Part shown: positions 12,597-25,990 of the stretch, piece after piece
Layout: each line of letters opens with the position of its first letter
Numbering within the stretch: position 1 is the stretch's first letter
The notes under the pieces: model-generated
Told to the model about the DNA's origin: nothing
The model's database searches: none
The model's input: the letters and a program-made list of their open reading frames with translations, nothing else
NCBI RefSeq assembly: GCF_051401765.1
Contig: NW_027480506.1
Coordinates: forward strand, 558,001-622,000
Length of the DNA stretch: 64,000 bases
Reading direction: 5' to 3'
From: Calliopsis andreniformis
Taxonomy: Eukaryota; Arthropoda; Insecta; Hymenoptera; Andrenidae
Program-made: the position numbers and the translations under genes

Positions 12597-13212
12597 GGAC
12601 TGAGGACTGAGGATTGAGGATTGAAGACTGAGTGTTGAGGGTTGAGTGATGAGAATTGATGTTTGTGGATAGATATTTGAAGATTGCAGGTTGAGTATTG
12701 AGTATTGAAAACTGTGAAATCATGGTATTCTATTGAGGATTGAGAATGGACCACTGATTGTTGAGGACTGAGGGCTGAAGATTGAGGATTCAGGATTGAG
12801 GATTCAGGATTGAGGTTTGAGGACTGAGGATTGAGGATTGGGGATTGAGGATTGAGGATTGAGGATTGATGATTGAGGATTGAAGATTGAATATTGATGA
12901 TTAAAGATTGAGGGTTGAGGAATCAGGGTTGAACATTGAGTACTGAGTGTTGAGGGTTGAGTGATGAGAATTTATGTTTCTGGATAGAGATTTGAAGATT
13001 GCACATTGAGTATTGAGTATTGAAAACTGTAAATTGAGGATATTCTATTCAGGATTGAGGATTGACAACTGAATGTTGAGGACTGAGGGCTGAAGATTGA
13101 GGATTCAGTATTGAGGATTCAGAATTGAGGTTTGAGGACTGAGGATTGAGGATTGAGGATTGAGTATTGAGGATTGAAGATTGAGGATTGAGGATCGAGG
13201 ATTGAGGATTGA
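12597..13212 (+). repeat. 616-bp tandem duplication, copy 2
   Basis: Second copy of the A1-A2 segment. Past about 13,213 the sequence continues into E (13,241) as in the other A-units, so this copy supplies the A1-A2-E-D series. Copy 1 is the interposed extra. Confidence 0.87.
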
Positions 13213-14250
13213 GGATGAGGGCTGAGGGTTGAGGATTGAGGCTTGAGGACTAAGGACAGAGGATTGAGGATTGAGAATTGAGGATTGACGATTGAGGATT
13301 GAAGATTGAGGATTGGGTATTGAGGATCGAAGAATGAGGATTGAGGATTGAGGATTGAGGATTGAGGATTGAATATTGAGGATTGAGGATTGAGGATTGA
13401 AGATTGAGGATTGAGGATTGAGTATTGAGGATTGAAGATTGACGATTGAGGTTTGAGGATTGAGGATTGAGGATTGAGGATTGAGGATTGAGGATGGAGG
13501 ATTGAAGATTGAGTATTGGGTATTGAAGATTGAGGATTGTGGATTGAGGATTGAGGATTGAGGATTGAAGATTGCGTACTGAGGGTTAAAGATTAAGATT
13601 GAGGATTGAGGATTGAGGATTGAGGATTGAGGGTTGTGGATTGAGGACGAGGACTGGGGGTTGAGTATTGATGTTTGAAGTCTGAGGATTCAGGATTGAG
13701 GATTGAGAATTGAGGATTGTGGGTTGAGGATTGAAGATTGAGGATTCGGTATTGAGGATTGAAGAATGAGGATTGAGGAGTGAGGACTGAGGATTGAGGA
13801 TAGCAGATTGAGTATTGAGGATTGAAGATTGAGGACTGAGGATTGAGGATTGAGGATTGACGATTGAGAATTGAGGGTTGAGGATTGAGGATTGAAGATT
13901 GAGTATTGGGTGTTGAGTATTGAAAAATGAGAATTGAGGATTGAGGATTGAGGATTGAGGATTGCAGATTGAGAATTGAGGATTGAAGATTGAGGATTGA
14001 GGATTGAGGATTGAGGATTGAGGATTGAGGATTGAGAATTGCGGATAGAAGATTGAGGATTGGGAATTGCGGATTGAACATTGAGGATTGAGGATTGAGG
14101 ATTGAGGATTGAGGATTGTGGATTGAGAATTGAGGATTGAGGATTGAGGATTGAAGATTGAGGATTGGGTATTGAGGACTGAAGATTGAGGATTGAGGAT
14201 TGAGGATTGAAGATTGAGGATTGAGGGTTGAGAATTGATGATTGAGGATT

Positions 14251-15315
14251 GAAGATTGAGTATTGAGGTATGAAGGTTAAGGATTGAGGATTGAGGATTG
14301 AGGATTGACGATGAGGGCTGAGGGTTGAGGATTGAGGTTTGAGGACTGAGGACTGAGGATTGAGGATTGAGAATTGGGGATTGAGGTTTGAGGATTGAAG
14401 ATTGAGGATTGGGTATTGAGGATTGAATAATGAGGATTGAGGATTGAGGATTGATGATTGAGGAATGAAAATTGAGGGTTGAGGGTTGAGGATTGAGGAT
14501 TGAAGAATGAGTATTGACGATTGAAGATTGAGGATTGAGGATTGAGTATTGAAGATTGAGGATTGATGACTGAGTATTGAGGATTGAGTATTGAAAATTG
14601 ATTATTAAGGATTGAAGATTCAGGATTGAGGATTGAGGATTGAGAATTGAGAATTGAGAATGAGGACTGAGGGTTGTGGATTGAGGTTTGAGGAATGAGG
14701 ATTGAGGATTGAGGATTGAGTATTGAGGACTGAGGATTGAGGATTGAGGATTGAGTATTGAAGATTGAGTATTGATGACTGAGGATTGAGGATTGAGGAT
14801 TGAGGATTGAGGATTGAGGATTGAAAATTGAGTATCGGGGCCTCAAGAATGAGGATTGAGGATTGAGTATTGAGGACGGAGGATGAGGGCTGAGGGTTGA
14901 GGATTGAGGTTTGAGTATTGAATCCTTAGTTTTCCGGATATTCTATTGAGTGTTGAGAACTGAGGATTGATGGTTGAGTATTGAGGATTGAAGATTGAGG
15001 ATTGAGGAATGAGTATTGAAGGTTGAGGATTGATGATTGAGGATTGAGGATTGGGAATTGAGGATTGAGTATTGAGTATTGAAGATTGAGGATTGATGAT
15101 TGAGGATTGAGGATTGAGGATTGAGGATTGAGGATTGAGGATTGAGGATTGAGGATTGAAGATTGAAGATTGGGGATTGAGGAGTGACGATTGAGGATTG
15201 AGGATTGAGGATTGAGAGTTGACGATTTATGATTCAAGATTGAGTATTGAGGATTGTAGAATGAGGATTGAGGATTGAGGATTGAGGATTGAGGATTGAG
15301 GATTGAGGATTGAAG
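14251..15315 (+). repeat. B-type domain 1 with B-unit copy 1
   Basis: First island of B-type sequence. Landmark G (ATTATTAAGG) is at 14,601, F (TATCGGGGCCTC) at 14,833 and H (AATCCTTAG) at 14,921, giving the standard 232- and 88-bp spacings. The GAATTC inside H is changed to GTTTTC here. The segment is closely related to about 24.0-24.7 kb, at offset 9,762 bp. It is flanked on both sides by A-type sequence. Confidence 0.85.
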
Positions 15316-16844
15316 GTTTAGTATTTAGGATTGAAGACAGAGGATTGAGAATTGAGGATTGAGGATTGAGGATTGAAGATTGAGGATTGGGTAGTGAGGA
15401 TTGAAGAATGAGGATTGAGGATTGAGGATTGAGGATTGAGTGTTGAGGATTGAAGATTGAGTATTGAGGATAGAAGACGGACGATCGAGGATTGAGGAAT
15501 GAGGATTGAGGATCGAGGATTGAGGATTGAAGAGTTAGTATTCAGGACTGAAGGTAGAGGATTGAGAATTGAGGATTGAGGATTGAGGATTGAAGATTGA
15601 GTATTGGGTATTGAGGATTCAAGAATGAGGATTGAGGATTGAGGATTGAGGATTGAGGATAGAAGATTGAGTATTGAGGATTGAAGACTGACGATTGAGT
15701 ATTGAGAATTGAGGACTGAGGATTGAGGATTGAGGATTGAGGGTTGAGAATTGATGATTGAGGATTGAAGATTGAGTATTGAGGATTGAAGGTTAAGGAT
15801 TGAGGATTGAGGATTGAGGATTGACGATGAGGGCTGAGGGTTGAGGATTGAGGTTTGAGGACTGAGGACTGAGGATTGAGGATTGAGAATTGGGGATTGA
15901 GGATTGAGGATTGAGGATTGAGGATTGAGGATTGAGGATTGGAGACTGAGTATTGAGGATTGAAGATTGAGGATTGAGGAGTGAGTATTGAAGATTGAGG
16001 ATTTGGGACTGAGGATTGAAGATTGAGGATTGAGGATTGAGGATTGAGGATTGAGGATTGAAGATTGAGTATTGAGGATTGAAGGTTGACGATTGAGGAT
16101 TGAGGATTGAGGATTGAGGATTGATGATTGAGGATTGAAGATTGAGTCATGATGATTGAAGATTGAGGATTGAGGATTGAGGATTGAGATTTGAGGATTG
16201 AGTATTGAGGATTGAAGATTGACGATTGAGGATTGAGGATTGAGGATTGAGGATTGAGGATTGAGGATTGAGGATTGAAGATTGAGTATTGAGTATTGAA
16301 GATTGAGGATTGAGGATTGAGGATTGAGGATTGAGGATTGAAGATTGCGTACTGAGGATTGAAGATTATGAATGAGGATTGATGATTGAGGACTGAGGAT
16401 TGAGGATTGAGGATTGAAGATTGAGGATTGCGTATTGAGGATAGAACATTGAGGATTGAGGATTGAGTATTGAGGATTGAGGATTGAGGATTGAAGATTG
16501 AATATTGATGATTGAAGATTGAGGATCGAGGATTGAGTGTTGTGGATTGAGGACGAGGACTGAGGGTAGAGTATTGATGTTTGAGGTCTGAGGATTGAGG
16601 ATTGAGGATTGAGAATTGAGGATTGGGGATTGAGGATTGAAGATTGACGATTGGGTGTTGAGGATTGAAGAATGAAGATTGAGGATTGAGGATTGTGCAT
16701 TGAGGATTGAAGAATGAGGATTGAGGATTGAGGACTGAGGATTGAGGATTGAAGACTGAGTGTTGAGGGTTGAGTGATGAGAATTGATATTTGTGGATAG
16801 AGATTTGAAGATTGCAGGTTGAGTATTGAGTATTGAAATCTGTG

Positions 16845-17715
16845 AAATCATGGTATTCTATTGAGGATTGAGGATGGACCACTGATTGTTGAGGACTGAG
16901 GGCTGATGATTGAGGATTCAGGATTGAGGATTCAGGATTGAGGTTTGAGGACTGAGGATTGAGGATTGGGTATTGAGGATTGAGGATTGAGGATTGATGA
17001 TTGAGGATTGAAGATTGAATATTGATGATTAAAGATTGAGGGTTGAGGAATCAGGTTTGAACATTGAGTACTGAGCCTTGAGGGTTGAGTGATGAGAATT
17101 TATGTTTCTAGATAGAGATTTGAAGATTGCACATTGAGTATTGAGTATTGAAAACTGTAAATTGAGGATATTCTATTCAGGATTGAGGATTGACAACTGA
17201 ATGTTGAGGACTGAGGGCTGAAGATTGAGGATTCAGTATTGAGGATTCAGAATTGAGGTTTGAGGACTGAGGATTGAGGACCGAAGATTGAGTATTGAGG
17301 ATTGAAGATTGAGGATTGAGGATCGAGGATTGAGGATTGAGGATGAGGGCTGAGGGTTGAGGATTGAGGCTTGAGGACTAAGGACAGAGGATTGAGGATT
17401 GAGAATTGAGGATTGAGGATTGAGGATTGAAGATTGAGGATTGGGTATTGAGGATCGAAGAATGAGGATTGAGGATTGAGGATTGAGGATTGAGGACTGA
17501 ATATTGAGGATTGAGGATTGAGGATTGAAGATTGAGCATTGAGGATTGAGTATTGTGTATTGAAGATTGACGATTGAGGATTGAGGATTGAGGATTGAGG
17601 ATTGAGGATTGAGGATGGAGGATTGAAGATTGAGTATTGGGTATTGAAGATTGAGGATTGTGGATTGAGGATTGAGGATTGAGGATTGAAGATTGCGTAC
17701 TGAGGGTTAAAGATT
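16845..17715 (+). repeat. A-unit copy 4 (complete)
   Basis: A1 at 16,854, A2 at 17,169 (315 bp), E at 17,369 (200 bp) and D at 17,695 (326 bp). The A1-to-D total of 841 bp is the same as in copy 1 at 492-1333. Confidence 0.87.
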
Positions 17716-19644
17716 AAGATTGAGGATTGAGGATTGAGGATTGAGGATTGAGGGTCGTGGATTGAGGACGAGGACTGGGGGTTGAGTATTGATGTTTGAA
17801 GTCTGAGGATTCAGGATTGAGGATTGAGAATTGAGGATTGTGGGTTGAGGATTGAAGATTGAGGATTCGGTATTGAGGATTGAAGAATGAGGATTGAGGA
17901 GTGAGGACTGAGGATTGAGGATAGCAGATTGAGTATTGAGGATTGAAGATTGAGGACTGAGGATTGAGGATTGAGGATTGACGATTGAGAATGGAGGGTT
18001 GAGGATTGAGGATTGAAGATTGAGTATTGGGTGTTGAGGATTGAAAAATGAGGATTGAGGATTGAGGATTGAGGATTGAGGATTGAAGATTGAGAATTGA
18101 GGATTGAAGATTGAGGATTGAGGATTGAGGATTGAGGATAGAAGATTGAGGATTGGGTATTGCGGATTGAACATTGAGGATTGAGGATTGATGACTGAGG
18201 ATTGAGGATTGAGGATTGAGAATTGAGGATTGAGGATTGAGGATTGAAGATTGAGGATTGGGTATTGAGGATTGAAGAATGAGGATTGAGGATTGAGGAT
18301 TGAGGATTGAGGATTGAGGATTGAAGACTGAGTATTGAGGATTGAAGATTGAGGATTGAGGAGTGAGTATTGAAGATTGAGGATTTGGGACTGAGGATCG
18401 AAGATTGAGGATTGAGGATTGAGGATTGAGGATTGAGGATTGACGATTGAAGATTGAAGATTGAGGATTGGGTATTGAGTATTGAAGAATGAGGATTGAG
18501 GATTGAGGATTGAGGATTGAGGATTGAAGATTGAGTACTGAGGATTGAAGATTAAGGTTGAGGATTGAGGATTGAGGATTGACGATTGAGGATTGAGGAT
18601 TGAGGATTGAGGATTGAAGATTGAGTATTGAGGATTGAAGATTGAGGATTGAGGATTGAGGATTGATTATTGAGAATTGAGGATTGAGGATTGAGGATTG
18701 AGGATTGAAGATTGAGGATTGGGTATTGAAGATTGAAGATTGAGAATTGAGTATTGAGTATTGAGGATTGAGGATTGAAGATTGGGTATTGAGGATTGAA
18801 GATTGACGATTGACGATTGAGGATTGAGTATTGAGGATTGAGTATTGACGATTGAGTATTGAGGATTGAAGATTGACGATTGAGGATTGAGGATTGAGGA
18901 TTGAGGATTGAGGATTGAAGATTGAGTATTGAGTATTGAAGATTGAGGATTGAGGATTGAGGATTGAGGATTGAGGATTGAAGATTGCGTACTGAGGATT
19001 GAAGATTAAGATTGAGGATTGAGGATTGAGGATTGAGGATTGAGGATTGAGGATTGAAGATTGAGGATTGCGTATTGAGGATTGAAGATTGAGGATTGAG
19101 GATTGAGGATTGAGCATTGAGGATTGAAGATTGAGTACTGAGGATTGAAGATTAAGATTGAGGATTGAGGATTGAGGATTGAGGATTGAGGATTTAGGAT
19201 TGAAGATTGAGTATTGAGGATTGAAGATTGAGGATTGAGGATTGAGGATTGAGGATTGAGGATTGAGTATTGAGGATTGAGGATTGAGGGTTGAAGATTG
19301 AATATTGATGATTGAAGATTGAGGATCGAGGATTGAGTGTTGTGGATTGAGGACGACGACTGAGGGTAGAGTATTGATGTTTGAGGTCTGAGGATTGAGG
19401 ATTGAGGATTGAGAATTGAGGATTGAGGATTAAGGATTGAAGATTGAGGATTGGGTGTTGAGGATTGAAGAATGAAGATTGAGGATTGAGGATTGTGCAT
19501 TGAGGATTGAAGAATGAGGATTGAGGATTGAGGACTGAGGATTGAGGATTGAAGACTGAGTGTTGAGGGTTGAGTGATGAGAATTGATGTTTGTGGATAG
19601 AGATTTGAAGATTGCAGGTTGAGTATTGAGTATTGAAAACTGTG

Positions 19645-20520
19645 AAATCATGGTATTCTATTGAGGATTGAGGATGGACCACTGATTGTTGAGGACTGAG
19701 GGCTGAAGATTGAGGATTCAGGATTGAGGATTCAGGATTGAGGTTTGAGGACTGAGGATTGAGGATTGGGGATTGAGGATTGAGGATTGAGGATTTATGA
19801 TTGAGGATTGAAGATTGAATATTAATGATTAAAGATTGAGGGTTGAGGAATCAGGGTTGAACATTGAGTACTGAGTGTTGAGGGCTGAGTGATGAGAATT
19901 TATGTTTCTGGATAGAGATTTGAAGGTTGCACATTGAGTATTGAGTATTGAAAACTGTAAATTGAGGATATTCTATTGAGGTTGAGGATTGACAACTGAA
20001 TGTTGAGGACTGAGGGCTGAAGATTGAAGATTCAGTATTGAGGATTCAGAATTGAGGTTTGAGGACTGAGGACTTAGGATTGAAGATTGAGTATTGAGGA
20101 TTGAAGATTGAGGATTGAGGATTGAGGATTGAGGATTGAGGATGAGGGCTGAGGGTTGAGGATTGAGGCTTGAGGACTAAGGACAGAGGATTGAGGATTG
20201 AGAATTGAGGATTGACGATTGAGGATTGAAGATTGAGGATTGGGTATTGAGGATCGAAGAATGAGGATTGAGGATTGAGGATTGAGGATTGAGGATTGAA
20301 TATTGAGGATTGAGGATTTAGGATTGAAGATTGAGGATTGAGGATTGAGTATTGAGGATTGAAGATTGACGATTGAGGTTTGAGGATTGAGGATTGAGGA
20401 TTGAGGATTGAGGATTGAGGATGGAGGATTGAAGATTGAGTATTGGGTATTGAAGATTGAGGATTGTGGATTGAGGATTGAGGATTGAGGATTGAAGATT
20501 GCGTACTGAGGGTTAAAGAT
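19645..20520 (+). repeat. A-unit copy 5 (complete)
   Basis: A1 at 19,654, A2 at 19,969 (315 bp), E at 20,168 (199 bp, from one 6-bp unit just after A2) and D at 20,501 (333 bp). The same 6-bp unit is found after A2 at 30,741, showing that those two copies share a recent ancestor. Confidence 0.87.
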
Positions 20521-21145
20521 TAAGATTGAGGATTGAGGATTGAGGATAGAGGATTGAGGGTTGTGGATTGAGGACGAGGACTGGGGGTTGAGTATTGATG
20601 TTTGAAGTCTGAGGATGCAGGATTGAGGATTGAGAATTGAGGATTGTGGGTTGAGGATTGAAGATTGAGGATTCGGTATTGAGGATTGAAGAATGAGGAT
20701 TGAGGAGTGAGGACTGAGGATTGAGGATAGCAGATTGAGTATTGAGGATTGAAGATTGAGGACTGAGGATTGAGGATTGAGGATTGACGATTGAGAATTG
20801 AGGGTTGAGGATTGAGGATTGAAGATTGAGTATTGGGTGTTGAGGATTGAAAAATGAGAATTGAGGATTGAGGATTGAGGACTGAGGATTGCAGATTGAG
20901 AATTGAGGATTCAAGATTGAGGATTGAGGATTGAGGATTGAGGATTGAGGATTGAGGATTGAGGATTGCGGATAGAAGATTGAGGATTGGGTATTGCGGA
21001 TTGAACATTGAGGATTGAGGATTGAGGATTGAGGATTGAGGATTGTGGATTGAGAATTGAGGAATGAGGATTGAGGATTGAAGATTGAGGATTGGGTATT
21101 GAGGATTGAAGAATGAGGATTGAGGATTGAGGATTGAGGATTGAG
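20141..21145 (+). repeat. 1,005-bp tandem duplication, copy 1
   Basis: Starts at GATGAGGGCTGAGGG just before landmark E and is repeated 1,005 bp later (E at 20,168 and 21,173; D at 20,501 and 21,506). Single-base differences are present, such as GAGGATGCAGG near 20,612 against GAGGATTCAGG in copy 2. Confidence 0.87.
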
Positions 21146-22050
21146 GATGAGGGCTGAGGGTTGAGGATTGAGGCTTGAGGACTAAGGACAGAGGATTGAG
21201 GATTGAGAATTGAGGATTGACGATTGAGGATTGAAGATTGAGGATTGGGTATTGAGGATCGAAGAATGAGGATTGAGGATTGAGGATTGAGGATTGAGGA
21301 TTGAATATTGAGGATTGAGGATTGAGGATTGAAGATTGAGGATTGAGGATTGAGTATTGAGGATTGAAGATTGACGATTGAGGTTTGAGGATTGAGGATT
21401 GAGGATTGAGGATTGAGGATTGAGGATGGAGGATTGAAGATTGAGTATTGGGTATTGAAGATTGAGGATTGTGGATTGAGGATTGAGGATTGAGGATTGA
21501 AGATTGCGTACTGAGGGTTAAAGATTAAGATTGAGGATTGAGGATTGAGGATAGAGGATTGAGGGTTGTGGATTGAGGACGAGGACTGGGGGTTGAGTAT
21601 TGATGTTTGAAGTCTGAGGATTCAGGATTGAGGATTGAGAATTGAGGATTGTGGGTTGAGGATTGAAGATTGAGGATTCGGTATTGAGGATTGAAGAATG
21701 AGGATTGAGGAGTGAGGACTGAGGATTGAGGATAGCAGATTGAGTATTGAGGATTGAAGATTGAGGACTGAGGATTGAGGATTGAGGATTGACGATTGAG
21801 AATTGAGGGTTGAGGATTGAGGATTGAAGATTGAGTATTGGGTGTTGAGGATTGAAAAATGAGAATTGAGGATTGAGGATTGAGGACTGAGGATTGCAGA
21901 TTGAGAATTGAGGATTCAAGATTGAGGATTGAGGATTGAGGATTGAGGATTGAGGATTGAGGATTGAGGATTGCGGATAGAAGATTGAGGATTGGGTACT
22001 GCGGATTGAACATTGAGGATTGAGGATTGAGGATTGTGGATTGAGAATTG
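21146..22050 (+). repeat. 1,005-bp tandem duplication, copy 2 (E-D only)
   Basis: Repeats the E-D part of the A-unit without A1 and A2. A two-heptamer shortening relative to copy 1 occurs near 22,010-22,035, ahead of GGATTGTGGATTGAG. GGGTATTGCGG in copy 1 (about 20,989) reads GGGTACTGCGG here. Confidence 0.85.
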
Positions 22051-22440
22051 AGGAATGAGGATTGAGGATTGAAGATTGAGGATTGGGTATTGAGGATTGA
22101 AGAATGAGGATTGAGGATTGAGGATTGAGGATTGAGGATTGAGGATTGAAGACTGAGTATTGAGGATTGAAGATTGAGGATTGAGGAGTGAGTATTGAAG
22201 ATTGAGGATTTGGGACTGAGGATTGAAGATTGAGGATTGAGGATTGAGGATCGAGGATTGAGGATTGAGGATTGAGGATTGAAGATTGAGGATTGGGTAT
22301 TGAGGATTGAAGAATGAGAACTGAGGATTGAGGATTGAGGATTGAGGATTGAAGATTGAGTATTGTGGATTGAAGATTGACGATTGAGGATTGAGGTTTG
22401 AGGATTGATGATTGAGGATTGAAGATTGAGTATTGAGGAT
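22051..22440 (+). repeat. A-type tail
   Basis: Heptamers with the A-type variants GAAGACTGAGTATTG and GGATTTGGGACTGAGG (about 22,206), and no landmark. It ends where GAAGGTTAAGG and the GATGGGGCCTGACGG variant (about 22,480), typical of B-type sequence, begin. Confidence 0.7.
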
Positions 22441-25400
22441 TGAAGGTTAAGGATTGAGGATTGAGGATTGAGGATTGAGGATGGGGCCTGACGGTTGAGG
22501 ATTGAGGTTTGAGGACTGATGACTGAGGATAGAACATTGAGAAATGAGGATTGAGGATTGAGGATTGAAGATTGAGTATTGGGTATTAGGGATTGAAGAA
22601 TGAGGATTGAGGATTGAGTTTTGAGGATTGAGGATTGAAGATTGAGTATTGAGGATTGAAGACTGACGATTGAGCGTTGAGGATTGAGGACTGAGGGTTG
22701 AGGATTGAAGATTGATGATTGAGGATTGGGTATTGAGGATTGAAGAATGAGGATCGAGGATTGAGGATTGAGGATTGAGTGTTGAGGATTGAAGATTGAG
22801 TATTGAGGATAGAAGACTCACGATTGAGGATTGAGGATTGAGTATTGAAGATTGAGGATTGATGATTGAGGAATGAAGATTCAGTATTGAGGATTGAAGA
22901 TTGGGAATTGAGGATTGAGGATTCAGTATTGAGGATGAGGGCTGAGGGTTGAGTATTGAGGTTTGAGGACTGAGGACTGAGGATTGAGGATTGAGAATTG
23001 AGGATTGAGGATTGAGGATTGAAGACTGAAGATTGGGTATTGAGGATTGGAGAATGAGAGTTGAGGATTTAGCATTGAGGATTGAGTGTTGAGGTTTGAA
23101 GATTGAGTATTGAGGGTTGAAGACTGACGATTGAGGATTGAGGATTGAGGATTGAGGATTGAGGATTGAAGATTGAGTATTAGGGATTGAAGATTGAGGA
23201 TTGAGGATTGAGACTTGGGGATTGAGTATTGAGGATTGAGGATTGAGGATTGAGGATTGAAGACTGAGGATTGAGGATTCAGGATGAGGCCTGAGGGATG
23301 AGGATTGAGGTTTGAGGATTGAAGATTGAGGATTGGGTATTGGGGATTGAAGAATGGGGATTGAGTATCGTGGATTGAGGATTGAGGATTGAAGAGTGAG
23401 TATTGAGGATTGAAGACAGACGAATGAGGATTGAGGACTGAGGATTGAGGATTGAGGATTGAGGATTGAAGATTGAGGATCGAGTATTGAGGATAGAGGA
23501 TTGAGGATTGAGGATTGAGTATTGAAGATGGAGGATTGATGACTGAGTATTGAGGATTGATGACTGAGTATTGAGGATTGAGGATTGAAAATTGATTATT
23601 AAGGATTGACGATTGAGGATTGAGGATTGGGGATTGAGAATTGAGGATTGAGGATTGAGTATTGAAGATTGAGGATTGATGATTGAGGATTGAGGATTGA
23701 GGATTGAAGATTGAATATTGATGATTGAATATTGAGGACTGAGGATTGAGGTTTGTGTATTGAGGACGAGGACTGAGGGTTGAATATTGATGTTTGAGGT
23801 CTGAGGGTTAAGGATTGAGGATAGAGAATTGAGGATTGAGGATTGAGGATTGAAGATTGAGGATTGAGTATTGAGGATTGAAGAATGAGGATTGAGGATT
23901 GATGTTTGAGGATTGAGGATTGCAGAATGAGTATTGAGGATTGAAGATTGAGGATTGAGGATTGAGGATTGAAGATTGAGGATTGAGGGTTGAGAATTGG
24001 TGATTGAGGATTGAAGATTGTGTATTGAGATATGAAGGTTAAGGATTGAGGATTGAGGATTGTGGATTGACGATGAGGGCTGAGGGTTGAGGATTGAGGT
24101 TTGAGGACTGAGGACTGATGATTGAGGATTGAGAATTGGGGATTGAGGTTTGAGGATTGAAGATTGAGGATTGGGTATTGAGGATTGAATAATGAGGATT
24201 GAGGATTGAGGATTGAGGATTGAGGAATGAAAATTGAGGGTTGAGGGTTGAGGATTGAGGATTGAAGAATGAGTATTGACGATTGAAGATTGAGGATTGA
24301 GGATTGAGTATGGAAGATTGAGGATTGATGACTGAGTATTGAGGATTGAGGATTGAAAATTGATTATTAAGGATTGAAGATTGAGGATTGAGAATTGAGG
24401 ATTGAGAATTGAGAATTGAGAATGAGGACTGAGGGTTGTGGATTGAGGTTTGAGGAATGAGGATTGAGGATTGAGGATTGAGTATTGAGGACTGAGGATT
24501 GAGGATTGAGGATTGAGTATTGAAGATTGAGTATTGATGACTGAGGATTGAGGATTGAGGATTGAGGATTGAGGATTGAGGATTGAAAATTGAGTATCGG
24601 GGCCTCAAGAATGAGGATTGAGGATTGAGTATTGAGGACGGAGGATGAGGGCTGAGGGTTGAGGATTGAGGTTTGAGTATTGAATCCTTAGAATTCCGGA
24701 GATTCTATTGAGTGTTGAGAACTGAGGATTGATGGTTGAGTATTGGGGATTGAAGATTGAGGATTGAGGAATGAGTATTGAAGGTTGAGGATTGATGATT
24801 GAGGATTGAGGATTGGGAATTGAGGATTGAGTATTGAGTATTGACTATTGAAGATTGAGGATTGATGATTGAGGATTGAGGATTGAGGATTGAGGATTGA
24901 GGATTGAGGATTGAGGATTGAGGATTGAAGATTGAGTATTGAGAATTGAGGACTGAGGATTGAGGATTGAGGATTGAGGGTTGAGAATTGATGATTGAGG
25001 ATTGAAGATTGAGTATTGAGGATTGAAGGTTAAGGATTGAGGATTGAGGATTGAGGATTGACGATGAGGGCTGAGGGTTGAGGATTGAGGTTTGAGGACT
25101 GAGGACTGAGGATTGAGGATTGAGAATTGGGGATTGAGGATTGAGGATTGAAGATTGAGGATTGGGTATTGAGGATTGAAGAATGAGGGTTGAGGATTGA
25201 GGATTGAGGATTGAGGATTGAGGATTGAATATTCAGGTTTGGGTACTGAGGATTGAAGAATGAGGATTGAGGATTGAGGGTTGAGTATTCAGGATTGAGT
25301 ATTCAGGATTGAAGATTCAGTATTGAGGATTGAAGATTGGGAATTGAGGATTGAGGATTGAACATTGAGGACTGAGTGTTGAGTGTTGAGTGATGAGAAT

Positions 25401-25990
25401 TGATGTGTGTTGATAGATGTTTGAAGATTGCAGATTGAGTATTGAGTATTGAAAACTTTGAATTGAGGACATTCTATTGAGGATTGAGGATTCACAACAG
25501 ATTGTTGAGGACTGAGGGCCGAAGATTGAGGATTCAGGATTGAGGATTCAGAAATGAGGTTTGAGGACTGAGGATTGAGGATTGAAGATTGAGTATTGAG
25601 GATTGAAGATTGAGGGTTGAGAATTGAGGATTCAGTATTGAGGATGAGGGCTGAGGGTTGAGTATTGAGGTTTGAGGACTGAGGACTGAGGATTGAGGAT
25701 TGAGAATTGAGGATTGAGGATTGAGGATTGAAGACTGAGGATTGGGTATTGAGGATTGGAGAATGAGAATCGAGGATTTAGGATTGAGGATTGAGTGTTG
25801 ACGTTTGAAGATTGAGTATTGAGGGTTGAAGACTGACGATTGAGGATTGAGGATTGAGGATTGAGGATTGAGGATTGGGAATTGAGGATTGAGGATTGAG
25901 GATTGAGGATTGAGGAATGAAAATTGAGGGTTGAGGGTTGAGGATTGAGGATTGAAGAATGAGTGTTGACGATTGAAGATTGAGGATTGA
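22441..25990 (+). repeat. B-type domain 2
   Basis: Contains one B-unit (G at 24,363, F at 24,595, H at 24,683) and, further on, a GACATTCTATTG landmark near 25,470. The portion from about 22.92 to 24.70 kb recurs at 36.11-37.82 kb, with the offset changing from 13,188 to 13,118 bp (a ten-heptamer step). No gene or RNA is visible. Confidence 0.82.
24363..24700 (+). repeat. B-unit copy 2 (G-F-H)
   Basis: G, F and H are spaced 232 and 88 bp. GAATTC is intact at 24,691. The TATTCTATT core that follows H elsewhere is altered to GATTCTATT here. Confidence 0.85.

Larger units (their letters stand above)
11601..14250 (+). repeat. A-type domain 3
   Basis: Contains two A1-A2 pairs (12,110 and 12,425; 12,726 and 13,041), then E at 13,241 and D at 13,573. 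The doubled A1-A2 pair results from a 616-bp tandem duplication, described separately. After D, the sequence follows the post-D sequence of domains 1 and 2 (GACGAGGACTGGGGGTTG at about 13,644), then shifts to B-type units near 14,250. Confidence 0.83.
15316..20950 (+). repeat. A-type domain 4, partner of 27.4-31.4 kb
   Basis: Starts at GTTTAGTATTTAGG and holds two complete A-units. Long stretches recur at 27,417-31,435, at offsets that step through 12,101, 11,710, 10,836, 10,772 and 10,506 bp. The stepping shows a shared origin followed by several length changes. Part of 15.3-16.1 kb is a mixed zone that also carries B-type variants. No gene is visible. Confidence 0.8.

Noticed and set aside
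14910..14950. Hairpin or terminator at landmark H (ATCC and GGAT arms around the GAATTC site)
   Set aside because: The inverted arms are only about 4 bp with a 10-bp spacer, there is no T-run, and there is no gene to terminate.
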